The notes beneath the pieces are model-generated. The model was not told the origin of the DNA, searched no databases, and saw nothing but the letters and a program-made list of their open reading frames with translations. Positions 1 to 7,852 of a DNA stretch of 64,000 nucleotides are shown here, in pieces (within the stretch, counting starts at the first letter, position 1; every line of letters starts with the position of its first letter). Origin of the DNA: an uncultured Aquimarina sp. (GTDB taxonomy: Bacteria > Bacteroidota > Bacteroidia > Flavobacteriales > Flavobacteriaceae); contig CANMLS010000018.1 in the NCBI GenBank assembly GCA_947498785.1, positions 1 through 64,000 on the forward strand. Direction: 5' to 3'. The translations under genes and the position numbers were made by a program.

Positions 1-42
1 CTAGAAAGGTGTACTATGCATGAACCCGTAACTGTTAAACAA

Positions 43-3000
43 CTAAAAATAATTGCGAACTAAATGGGTAACCCTATTATTTTTTTTGTCAAGATCGACA
101 TGAATTATTTGTTCGGCGTCAGCTACAACTGCTAAGTTTGGATTGTGTGTAACAATAATTAGCTGTCGTTTTTTCTTGGCTTGTCTTATGAACGGCACCA
201 ATACTTCAAAAACACTTTGGTTATCAAGATTATCTTCAGGTTGATCTATAATTAGTGGTTTATCATCATTATCCAGCAATAAATAAAATACAATCAATGC
301 TGCGCCACGTTCACCTGGCGATAGTTGCTCAATGCTTTTTCCTAAAAATTTAAGTTCATACTTCTCATCCAAATATTTTAAACCATACATATAGTTGTAC
401 AGATCCTTTAGTTCTTTAGACTCTTTGATCTGAGAGAATAGGTTTTGCTTAGAGTCGTTAGCATATTCGAGCTTGTTTGTGATACTTTGCAAAAATTTAA
501 TTATACTTTCTTCACTATTAGGATCTGTGACTTCCACGAATTCCTTAACAGCCGCTTCAGCTTCCTCTTGACCTCTAAAAGATCCTGCTCTTCCTTTATC
601 TATATATTCTAAGAAGTTGGCAACAAAATTTCTAATCTGCATTGACGCTTCAAGCGAAATCTCATACTCCTTGATTTCAATCATATTTTCAGATAGCTTT
701 TTGTCAATATTTGATTTGAAGTGAGAATAGATATCAACTATAGATTTCTTTTTATCGTAAATATCTTTGGTAATTTCCTCACGTGCACTTTTCTTTTGCT
801 CAATTTTACTATCTAGTTCCTCTGTGATAAACTTTAATTGGTTTTTGAAATAATAGAGAGTTCCTGGTGAAGGTAGTTTTTCGTTACCTTTTTTGTCAGC
901 CAATGTTTTTTTCCATTGTAAAAGCTGGTTTTTGAATGATTCAATAGCTTTTTCCTTTGCGTCTAGGGTTTTTGAAAGTGTTTCAATTTCAGCTTTCCGG
1001 GTACTTATTTTGTAGTTTAGTAATTCATCTTTATTGGAAATTAATTTTTGATGTTCTCCTGTGCTGTATTCCTTTCGCCCTAATTGAAGTTCGACTATAA
1101 GTTTTTCTTTCTTTTTATTAGAAATAACTTTATCAATTGGCACTAAATTTATGATTGGTGTGGGATAAACATCTTCAATGGAAATATTGAAAGGTTCAAG
1201 CTCCTGACCTTCTTCTTCTCTAACAGCCTTTATTCGCTCTTGTTCGCTTTCAAACCTATGGAGTATTTGGTTGAGCGTTGTTAACTCACTATTCAAGATA
1301 GTAAGTTTATCAATCAAATTTTCCTTTTCCTGAATAAGCTTTGTCAATTCCTGAGTTGTTTGTTGTAGTTTTTTGAAATTTTCTCCCTTATTTTCATCTT
1401 CTGAGTCACCGTTCTCTTCATTAGGATAAGGGTCAATAGGTTTGTTCTTAAGATGACTATCTATTTCAGCTTGTATAGTCTCTATTTTACTCTCAATGTT
1501 CTTTTTATGTTCATCTGTGCCTTTTCTTTGTAGATTAATTAAATCATCATTAATATCAAAAAGTCTCTGCCGCAGGTCATCAATTGAATCTTCTGCATTT
1601 TGCTTCTTAAGATCAATAAACTCTTCAAAAGTAGCTTTATCTAGTCGTTCCGTTTCGTCAAGGTGTGTAAATACTACCTGATTAATTTCTTTTTTAAAAT
1701 TCTCATTGTTTTCAATCTCATTACATAAATCCTCGAAATAACTCTGTGGTAAATATTTAACTTTTTCTTCAAGATCGTAATCAATAGTATTGTGCAGATT
1801 TGCTTCATTTATAAAACCACTTTCCCAAACTAATTTTGCCTTAAAATTTTTAGCTAAACCACTCTTACGAAACTTTTTCGAACTCAAAAAAGAAAAGTAT
1901 TCAAAGTTGTGAGAGTTCCCCAAAAGGCCAATTATATCTGTAATTGCACTTTTACCTTTACCCTTATTACCAATGATAGCTGTTAACTCTTTACTAGGAT
2001 AAACTATTTGTTCTTTGAACCAGACCCCTTTCGACTCATTGTAACCCTCAATTTGGTCAATTGTTATTTTCTTTATGTAACGTGTCTTATTGTTACGTAC
2101 ACGAATATGTATTTCAGGCTCAGCTCCAATATAAATTCTGCCTTTAGGTTCATATAATAAATACATTAACCCTTTAAACGTAGGATTGATTTTTACCCAA
2201 GTAAAACAATTTCCAATTCGATCTTTATTATTTGTTTTTGTGCTGTATGTGTGAGCATCACTACAATCTAAGAGCAAATCATTTACATTTTGACTTTTAA
2301 GAGAAGCTTTGGATTTATTAAAAGCTTCGGTATCTGCTGAAGAAATAAAAACGAAATCAGCTGTATTAATTACGCTTTTTTTTTCGGCAGGTGATCCAGT
2401 CCATCGCATAGCATCCCATTCAGTTTTTCCAACGGCGGTTAGATATTTACCTTTGATATGGATATTTTTTAGCTTTTCCATAAGTTGAGAATATGGTATA
2501 TTAAGCGATTGAAAACCAATCTTAAGTGAAGACCCTGTTAATGCTCCTTGAGATGATTCTTTGAGTTTATTCCCTAAATCAATTAAGCTATCTCTAGTTA
2601 TTAAACCACCCCAATCACTCTCTGTAGATTGATAGTCTGCAAAGATTTTATATTCAGAACTTAGTGAGTTTAAAAATTGATTTTGAATTATATCAGGACT
2701 TAATTCATTAGAAAATATGATATGGAAATTAACTCTTTTAAAGGGGTTGTCTGAATTAATACTACCAAATTTGTCAATTCTAAGTTCGATTACAGGAAGT
2801 ATTAAATCAATATTCTGTAGACGCCCTATTTTTTTAAACTCTAGTATTTTACGATAGCCATCAATAAATATATAATCATTGATACCAATAATTTTGAATT
2901 CTTTTGGTAGTGCTTCAAGATCATCAATAAACTCTTCCCAAACTTGATCTGATTGACCATCTCCATAGCTTTGTTCGATAGAATATGGTGTGTGAACGTG

Positions 3001-3054
3001 TAAGTCACATTTGATCCATTCTGAACCTGTATTGTAATTTTCTTCTGACTCCAT
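43..3054 (-). CDS. TrlF-like PHP-domain / SMC-type AAA ATPase (probable defence protein)
   Basis: About 1003 aa. An N-terminal PHP phosphoesterase domain shows DLHVHTP near residue 19 and a later SDAH motif near residue 265. It is followed by an SMC/Rad50-like ATPase split by a long charged coiled coil: Walker A GNKGKGKS near residue 365, then at the C-terminus signature LSPGERGA, Walker B with LIIDQPEDNLD and a switch VTHNPNL. This is the architecture I know as the TrlF family AAA-like ATPase, often found in mobile or defence islands. The predicted job is ATP-driven nucleic-acid sensing coupled to phosphoester cleavage; substrate unknown. The start was set at MESEEN because an upstream ATG (3105) would add 17 hydrophobic residues. 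It lies last in a minus-strand gene row, about 150 bp after the nuclease gene. Confidence 0.8.
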   Translation of the reverse strand: MESEENYNTGSEWIKCDLHVHTPYSIEQSYGDGQSDQVWEEFIDDLEALPKEFKIIGINDYIFIDGYRKILEFKKIGRLQNIDLILPVIELRIDKFGSINSDNPFKRVNFHIIFSNELSPDIIQNQFLNSLSSEYKIFADYQSTESDWGGLITRDSLIDLGNKLKESSQGALTGSSLKIGFQSLNIPYSQLMEKLKNIHIKGKYLTAVGKTEWDAMRWTGSPAEKKSVINTADFVFISSADTEAFNKSKASLKSQNVNDLLLDCSDAHTYSTKTNNKDRIGNCFTWVKINPTFKGLMYLLYEPKGRIYIGAEPEIHIRVRNNKTRYIKKITIDQIEGYNESKGVWFKEQIVYPSKELTAIIGNKGKGKSAITDIIGLLGNSHNFEYFSFLSSKKFRKSGLAKNFKAKLVWESGFINEANLHNTIDYDLEEKVKYLPQSYFEDLCNEIENNENFKKEINQVVFTHLDETERLDKATFEEFIDLKKQNAEDSIDDLRQRLFDINDDLINLQRKGTDEHKKNIESKIETIQAEIDSHLKNKPIDPYPNEENGDSEDENKGENFKKLQQTTQELTKLIQEKENLIDKLTILNSELTTLNQILHRFESEQERIKAVREEEGQELEPFNISIEDVYPTPIINLVPIDKVISNKKKEKLIVELQLGRKEYSTGEHQKLISNKDELLNYKISTRKAEIETLSKTLDAKEKAIESFKNQLLQWKKTLADKKGNEKLPSPGTLYYFKNQLKFITEELDSKIEQKKSAREEITKDIYDKKKSIVDIYSHFKSNIDKKLSENMIEIKEYEISLEASMQIRNFVANFLEYIDKGRAGSFRGQEEAEAAVKEFVEVTDPNSEESIIKFLQSITNKLEYANDSKQNLFSQIKESKELKDLYNYMYGLKYLDEKYELKFLGKSIEQLSPGERGAALIVFYLLLDNDDKPLIIDQPEDNLDNQSVFEVLVPFIRQAKKKRQLIIVTHNPNLAVVADAEQIIHVDLDKKNNRVTHLVRNYF

Positions 3055-3206
3055 ACTTTTTAAATAACTAGTTTCAATAAACAGCAAAAGCCAATGAATA
3101 TACATTAGCTTTTCGAAATAAATATAATTAAAATCTGGGTTAACTTTTTACGGATTCTCACATATTGATAACATTTTCCTTATATCATTAAAATGTATTA
3201 TTTAAT

Positions 3207-4310
3207 TTACATATTTAATCTACCCCAAACCACAGGATGCTCACTAGCAGCATTATTTTTATTAGTAACCGTTTTATAGGTAGACCATCGAGGTCTTTTT
3301 TCTGGCCATATTGCTTTACGATTAAGACCGCTATCAATCATAGTTTCAAAAAGAGGTGGGGATACTAGCATATAATCTTTTTGCTTAATATTCACTCCCA
3401 ATCTGTAAGCTCCCATTCGAAAGTAAGTGGCATCATCACCTTCATCACAATCAACCTCAAAAGAAAGGTGTTTAGTGATATCTTTTAGACTGGTTTCCTG
3501 AAGGAGAGGTGCTAGAGAATTACAATAGGAAACAGCATTGAGAGTCCCTACAATAATAACCTTCTTTTTCCCGCTAGCAATTAAGTTTTTGTAAATTTCT
3601 GAAATGTCTTCTGCTTGTTTTCTTCTTATCGCATCAGTATGTTCTTTGTTTTTGTCTTGTTCCTGTAAATGTGCTGCAAGTACCCAAATCGTGTTTTGTA
3701 AAGGTGTTGTTATTGTATACTCAATACATTCTGTTTTAGAATGAATAGTATGAGATGTAACAGATTGAATTGTATATCCTTTGCGAAGCAAAATACCCAT
3801 CTCACAACCTCGCATATCAGTACCTTGTATCACAAAAGAAGTTGCATAAGGGTCACAGTCAAACTTAGGTAGTACTTGCCGATTAAATTCTTCTAAAGAA
3901 GCTCTATCCTCAATCTCTTGTAATATTAAAACATCTGGATTGAGGTCTGCGATGACCTTGGCTTTGCTTTCTGTAGCTATTGGATGTATCGGTACGGTTT
4001 GTAATTCGATCCAACCGTTCCAGTTCGTTAGATTGCTAGCTTTATTGATGGTGGAATGGTGTACTCCTTTCATATATAAAAAACCTGCTTTTCTGCGTAA
4101 AACTGCATAGGGGAGAGGGGTTGTTTTTTCAAAACCGATGAGAAAAGATAATTCGCGAATACGATCCTGTTCCTGAGAAGAGTTAGAAGTTTTTCTCATC
4201 AGGGCGTCTAATTCTTGAATCCAGTCGATCATACATTTTGTCAGTGGTTTTTTAATCAAACTTTTATCACGATGAAAAAGGTTTTGGATGTTGAAGGTTG
4301 CTATTTTCAT
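3207..4310 (-). CDS. Endonuclease/exonuclease/phosphatase-fold protein with altered active site
   Basis: 367 aa, no signal peptide. It has the EEP (DNase I-like) fold pattern in order: FNIQNL at the N-terminus, LQEIED near residue 135 (metal-binding Glu), AAHLQ near residue 213 (catalytic His region), then GTLNA where the family normally has GDFN, and SEHPVV at the C-terminus where the family has SDHxPV. So two catalytic acidic positions are changed (Asp to Thr, Asp to Glu). Only 2 nt separate it from the upstream ATPase gene, so they are almost surely co-transcribed. It may be a weak or inactive nuclease, a phosphodiesterase with shifted specificity, or a partner of the TrlF-like protein encoded next. 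Confidence 0.75.
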   Translation of the reverse strand: MKIATFNIQNLFHRDKSLIKKPLTKCMIDWIQELDALMRKTSNSSQEQDRIRELSFLIGFEKTTPLPYAVLRRKAGFLYMKGVHHSTINKASNLTNWNGWIELQTVPIHPIATESKAKVIADLNPDVLILQEIEDRASLEEFNRQVLPKFDCDPYATSFVIQGTDMRGCEMGILLRKGYTIQSVTSHTIHSKTECIEYTITTPLQNTIWVLAAHLQEQDKNKEHTDAIRRKQAEDISEIYKNLIASGKKKVIIVGTLNAVSYCNSLAPLLQETSLKDITKHLSFEVDCDEGDDATYFRMGAYRLGVNIKQKDYMLVSPPLFETMIDSGLNRKAIWPEKRPRWSTYKTVTNKNNAASEHPVVWGRLNM

Positions 4311-4312
4311 AA

Positions 4313-4969
4313 TTATATACGTTTATCATTTGCATTTTTATCGAATGCGATTAGGTTGAACAATTGTCTCATTCTGCTACGTACCCTGTTTCCATATAGA
4401 TCTTCCAGTTCTTGTGCATTAAGATTCGTAGTGGCGTGGGTTTTTATATGATGTTTTATAAAGAGTTCGTGACGGGATAGTAATATTTCACCCATCACAT
4501 TGCAGTCCTTTCCGTAATGCCTGCCAATGGGTTCGACTCCCAAGTCATCAAAGCAGAAGAACTGACTATTTCCATACTCTTCAATAATTTTATATCCCAA
4601 ATGATTAAACGCAAAGACAATATTTCGGGTTGGAAAAACCATATAAGGTCGTTGAAGAGGAACCAAAAACTTAAGAAGTTTCATCAGGCTGGTTTTACCA
4701 CAACCTACTGGACCGGATAGTAAAAGTCCTTTGTTTGGATCAATACCATTGAGATCACAGTTTTTTTGGTCTTTGATGAAATAATTGCAAAGTTTTAAGA
4801 TGATAGGGTGATCTTCCTCATAAATTTTAAAATGCTTTCCAAATAGTAGTTTTCCTTTTGCATCCAAATACACAAGGATTTTCGGAAAATCGTAGATCAC
4901 ATTTTTACCATCAAATTTCCCTATCGAAAATTCTACTCCACCTTCCACTATTTTAGAGGGGTTGATCAT
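4313..4969 (-). CDS. DnaC/IstB-like AAA+ ATPase of a mobile element
   Basis: 218 aa. Walker A is GPVGCGKTSLM near residue 91, Walker B is FCFDDLGVEP near residue 139, followed by a sensor region (ATTNLN) and a box VII-like arginine stretch (GNRVRSRMRQ). This resembles helicase loaders of the DnaC group carried by Bacteroidetes integrative elements, where they probably recruit host DnaB to the element's replication origin. The gene overlaps the upstream winged-helix gene by 17 nt, pointing to translational coupling. DnaC-like versus transposon IstB-like cannot be separated by eye, but no transposase is present. Confidence 0.75.
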   Translation of the reverse strand: MINPSKIVEGGVEFSIGKFDGKNVIYDFPKILVYLDAKGKLLFGKHFKIYEEDHPIILKLCNYFIKDQKNCDLNGIDPNKGLLLSGPVGCGKTSLMKLLKFLVPLQRPYMVFPTRNIVFAFNHLGYKIIEEYGNSQFFCFDDLGVEPIGRHYGKDCNVMGEILLSRHELFIKHHIKTHATTNLNAQELEDLYGNRVRSRMRQLFNLIAFDKNANDKRI

Positions 4970-5600
4970 AATCTTTTATTTTACTTGTTCTTAGGTTGTC
5001 CTTAATTTGAGAAACTGCGGTATCGGTTTCCAGTTTCTTTGCTTTTAGCATCCAATTGTTTGCGGTAGCCTGCCAATCCACGATTTTCGATTTTCCTCCC
5101 AATTTCCAACCGATTGCCTGGTAATGGTTATAGAATTTTAATCCTTCAACAGCAGGCCATCCCATCGTTTTAAAAAAATCAATGACTTCAATTTCAGTTT
5201 TGGGTAGCCTAGGTTTATTTCTCTTTAGAATAGTTTTAGTATTGTTTGTATTAGATACTAAGGCTTGTTCATCACCGGTTTTGTCCTTATTCACATCTTG
5301 TTTATGAGTTGTATCAAAAATGAGCATCTTGATCTGGCTACCCTTATATGGATTGTGAGATGGCATATAATGAATGTATTTTCTACTATCTAGAAGCTTT
5401 AGGCATCTATGGTATGTCGCTTTTGATCCCACTTTTGCCAGTCGCATAATTTCCTCACGGTTTATAAAGAATGTTTCTGGAAATCGATTGATATTCCAAA
5501 ATTGAAACAACGCCATATATAAGCTGATGTGAGTTGGATTGAGATGGCCATCTTTCGCAAATTGTTGAAATACTCCGTTAAGGTGTTTTATGTAATTCAT
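4953..5600 (-). CDS. Winged-helix replication/regulatory protein of mobile elements
   Basis: 215 aa. The first 110 residues look like a winged helix: an opening of helices (HISLYMALFQFWN), then a recognition-helix pattern (NREEIMRLAKVGSKATYHRCLKLL) and a wing. A basic linker follows, then a C-terminal domain rich in aromatic residues with a DnaD-like look (FYNHYQAIGWKLGGKSKIVDWQATANNWM). Proteins of this layout sit beside DnaC-like ATPases in Bacteroidetes elements and probably act as initiator or primosome-like proteins. The gene starts 5 nt after the HTH gene and overlaps the ATPase gene, so the three form one operon. Exact function is inferred. Confidence 0.65.
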   Translation of the reverse strand: MNYIKHLNGVFQQFAKDGHLNPTHISLYMALFQFWNINRFPETFFINREEIMRLAKVGSKATYHRCLKLLDSRKYIHYMPSHNPYKGSQIKMLIFDTTHKQDVNKDKTGDEQALVSNTNNTKTILKRNKPRLPKTEIEVIDFFKTMGWPAVEGLKFYNHYQAIGWKLGGKSKIVDWQATANNWMLKAKKLETDTAVSQIKDNLRTSKIKDYDQPL

Positions 5601-5605
5601 AGATT

Positions 5606-5887
5606 TTATTCATAATTATGGTGAATTTGGTTTTCAGACATTACCTTTTGTATTTCTTCTGCTGCAAAATAAATAATACCACCTATCTTGGTGTATGGTA
5701 ACGTGCCATTGACCCGCAGGTTTAATAAAGTGCCAGGACTTATTTTTAGCAATTCCATTACCTCTGCTGATTTAAGGTATTTCTTTAAACTACTGTTCGT
5801 ATGATGGGTTAGCAATTCTTTAATATCATCGAGTAATTCTAGCTTGAATTCACGAAGATCGTCTGTAGTAATAATACTTGTTGGCAT
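5606..5887 (-). CDS. Small helix-turn-helix protein, excisionase-like
   Basis: 93 aa. Residues 40-88 match the HTH_17/MerR-type excisionase domain: YLKSAEVMELLKISPGTLLNLRVNGTLPYTKIGGIIYF, with the usual turn and a wing leading to a lysine/isoleucine strand. Proteins of this kind (compare Xis2c/Xis2d of CTnDOT) bend DNA at att sites or control excision genes. It is the first gene of the minus-strand operon, with a fitting promoter just upstream (TTG, 19 nt, TATCTTTA) and a very short leader. RteC is encoded immediately upstream, as in CTnDOT where RteC activates the excision operon. Confidence 0.75.
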   Translation of the reverse strand: MPTSIITTDDLREFKLELLDDIKELLTHHTNSSLKKYLKSAEVMELLKISPGTLLNLRVNGTLPYTKIGGIIYFAAEEIQKVMSENQIHHNYE

Positions 5888-5900
5888 AATAAAACGATTT

Positions 5901-5930
5901 TAAAGATAGGAGCCAACAACTTGCTGTCAA
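5901..5930 (-). promoter_or_regulatory. Candidate promoter of the excisionase-like operon
   Basis: On the minus strand TTG (5928-5930) is followed after 19 nt by TATCTTTA (5901-5908), one base off the Bacteroidetes -7 box TAnnTTTG. Transcription would begin about 7 nt downstream, only a few bases before the ATG at 5887. Confidence 0.45.
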
Positions 5931-6011
5931 CTAAACTGAAGACCCCTATCAGGATTTGATTTTCGTTTTACAAAATTGTAAGTGTTTGTTGGAATTTGTT
6001 CACAAGGTGTA

Positions 6012-6153
6012 CCCAAGTTGGGGAAAATTTATTTTTGTGAATAGTAGGTGATAATCATCTCTAAATTAGACTAAAAAGAATCAGAATTAATTTATAATAA
6101 TAGTACGAATGGCAGAAAGTATGAATTCCCAAGATGAACCCAAGTTGGGAATT
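6012..6153. repeat. Two CCCAAGTTGGG palindromes and a nested inverted repeat upstream of the excision-type operon
   Basis: CCCAAGTTGGG, a palindrome around a central G, occurs at 6012-6022 and again at 6139-6149. The second copy is embedded in a larger inverted repeat, AATTCCCAA (6124-6132) and TTGGGAATT (6145-6153), which touches the rteC stop codon. They lie between rteC and the operon promoter at 5901-5930, where an RteC-type activator would be expected to bind. The rest of the 264-bp gap shows nothing else I can name. Confidence 0.5.
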
Positions 6154-6988
6154 ATTCATCATTTTCATCCATCTTTTTAATCAGATTTTCTTTTAGAGTA
6201 TCCAAAAGTTTCGTGCGGTTTACTTTTCTGGATCGGATCTCAGAAAATGTATGGTAATAATCTCCAAGGTCTATGTTGAATGCCTGCTCAAATGTTTTCG
6301 CAACATCTTTGATTCCATATTTTTGCTTAATCAGATTGCTACTGTGCAAGGCATAGATTAATTCTACGGCTGCCGCTTTACTAGATACCCATTCGAGACT
6401 GTGTTTATTATAGGAATCAGTGAGAGAGTTGATATGACTATTTTCAACTTGTTTTTTTCTCTCTTTTAAGTAATCCATATAGAGATAAAACCCTTCGATT
6501 TTTGCCCATAACACATCACAATACGTGTTAAATTCAGGATCATTCAAATAAAAATGGGAATTTTCAAAATATAACGTTTGTTGATGCTCACGAGTAAAAT
6601 AGTATTCATCAAAATGTGTACAATCTTGGTTTTTATACAAAACGATTTCTGTGTTTTTTTTAAAGAACTCGTTTGTTTTTCGTAACTGCTGATTTAGAAA
6701 CTTATCTTGATAGTTCTTACCGATCTTTGGTATTTGGATCTCGCATGAACGAACTTCAATAAAATAAATCAACTGCCTCATTGGTTTTACCTTAATATTC
6801 TTAAAGAAGTTAATTTCTTGATGAGAAGCTTCAAAATTGTGAGATTGTAAATATGTTTTAAGGGTATTCAGAGTTTTTTGGCAAAGAGATATGCCTAAAT
6901 TCGCTTGCTTCAAATACGTGTTATTTGAAGTTTTGCGTATTTCATTTAGTTCCGCCGCAAAGGTTAACATAATAGCTTCGTAAAACAT
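6152..6988 (-). CDS. RteC-family regulator of element excision/transfer
   Basis: 278 aa with the RteC pattern: an N-terminal helical region, FFKNIKVKPMRQLIYFIEVRSCEIQIPK, an FDEYYFTREHQ segment and a C-terminal helical winged-helix part (SSKAAAVELIYALHSSNLIK, KDVAKTFEQAFNIDLGDYYHTFSEIRSRKVNRTKLLDTLKENL). In CTnDOT, RteC switches on the excision operon in response to RteA/RteB. Here no RteA/RteB sensor pair is seen in the window. The next gene downstream on the same strand is the excisionase-like HTH gene, so context agrees. Confidence 0.8.
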   Translation of the reverse strand: MFYEAIMLTFAAELNEIRKTSNNTYLKQANLGISLCQKTLNTLKTYLQSHNFEASHQEINFFKNIKVKPMRQLIYFIEVRSCEIQIPKIGKNYQDKFLNQQLRKTNEFFKKNTEIVLYKNQDCTHFDEYYFTREHQQTLYFENSHFYLNDPEFNTYCDVLWAKIEGFYLYMDYLKERKKQVENSHINSLTDSYNKHSLEWVSSKAAAVELIYALHSSNLIKQKYGIKDVAKTFEQAFNIDLGDYYHTFSEIRSRKVNRTKLLDTLKENLIKKMDENDE

Positions 6989-7126
6989 ATTCAGTTTTTA
7001 TGATATTTAATATGAAATATGTTAGCTAGTTAGTGTAGTAAATAGTTGAGTTAATAACGTATATAAAATATGGGATTACAATAAATTTAGTGAAATTTTC
7101 GGCTGTTTAATATCAATTTATGGCTA

Positions 7127-7176
7127 TTTTCTGGAAAAACGATACAGATTTTCCAGAAAAACGGTTTATAATTTTG
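7127..7176 (+). promoter_or_regulatory. 12-bp inverted repeat over a promoter of the GNAT/AraC pair
   Basis: TTTTCTGGAAAA (7127-7138) and TTTTCCAGAAAA (7149-7160) are perfect inverted copies with a 10-nt spacer. A match to the -7 box, TAATTTTG, follows at 7169-7176, so the second half-site overlaps where the -33 box would sit. This looks like an operator in the 296-bp gap between rteC (minus) and the acetyltransferase gene (plus). The rest of the gap is AT-rich with nothing else recognisable. Confidence 0.45.
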
Positions 7177-7284
7177 CATTGAGAAAAATAGTTGCGTAAT
7201 TGAATACTATTAGATGTTAGCCTTGTTAAGTGTCATCTTTATCCTACCCCTTGTATTTTTAATTAACATTTGATTTATTCATAA

Positions 7285-7851
7285 ATGAGAGAAGCTATTC
7301 TTAAAGATAAGCATAGGGTTGTTGATATTATATCACAGGCTTTTGATCAAAACAATTCTGTGAATTATGTTGTAAAACAGGATAAGAAAAGAAAGTTACG
7401 AATAGCCCTACTAATTGAGTATTGTTTTTATCAAGGTATTCAATTCGGAAAAGTTCTTATTTCTGAAGATGAAAGAGCTGCGTGTATACTAGTTTTTCCT
7501 TGGCTTAAAAAAACTACTGTGTCTTCTATATTATGGGATGCGAAACTCATATTTAAAGTAATCGGATTAGGAAGAGTGGGCGATGTTTTGAAAAGAGAGC
7601 GCCTATTAAAAGCGAACCATCCTGGTGAACCATTTTATCACTTGTGGTATATAGGCGTTGATCCAGAATATCAGAATAGTGGCATTGGCAGCAAATTGCT
7701 TGAGGAAGTCTTACAAACTTATAATGATAAGACAGTCTATCTCGAAACTTCAGTCTTTTCTAACTTGAAATTTTATAAAAAATTTGATTTTGAAGTTGTT
7801 GAAACTATAGATTTAGGATACAATTTGTATGTATTGAAAAAGGCTAGATAG
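7285..7851 (+). CDS. GNAT family N-acetyltransferase
   Basis: 188 aa. The C-terminal half holds the acetyl-CoA motif A: LWYIGVDPEYQNSGIGSKLLEEVL around residues 120-145, with Q/N-x-G-I-G-S matching the Q/RxxGxG/A loop, followed by VYLETSVFSNLKFYKKFDF, the typical last strand-helix. The acceptor substrate is unknown. It lies 1 nt from the start of the AraC-type regulator, so the two are an operon. The pair is inside the integrative element and reads opposite to the integration genes, so it is probably cargo. Confidence 0.8.
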   Translation: MREAILKDKHRVVDIISQAFDQNNSVNYVVKQDKKRKLRIALLIEYCFYQGIQFGKVLISEDERAACILVFPWLKKTTVSSILWDAKLIFKVIGLGRVGDVLKRERLLKANHPGEPFYHLWYIGVDPEYQNSGIGSKLLEEVLQTYNDKTVYLETSVFSNLKFYKKFDFEVVETIDLGYNLYVLKKAR

Positions 7852-7852
7852 T

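Noticed and set aside
1-60. Left attachment site of the element at the window start
   Set aside because: No copy of the tmRNA 3' end or its flank is found in the first bases or elsewhere in the window.
3055-3105. A longer start for the TrlF-like protein
   Set aside because: The 17 extra residues are hydrophobic with no link to a PHP domain; MESEEN starts closer to the conserved DLHVHTP block.
4215-4451. Plus-strand frame over the nuclease/ATPase junction
   Set aside because: It is antisense to two overlapping genes with clear motifs, and its residues show no family pattern.
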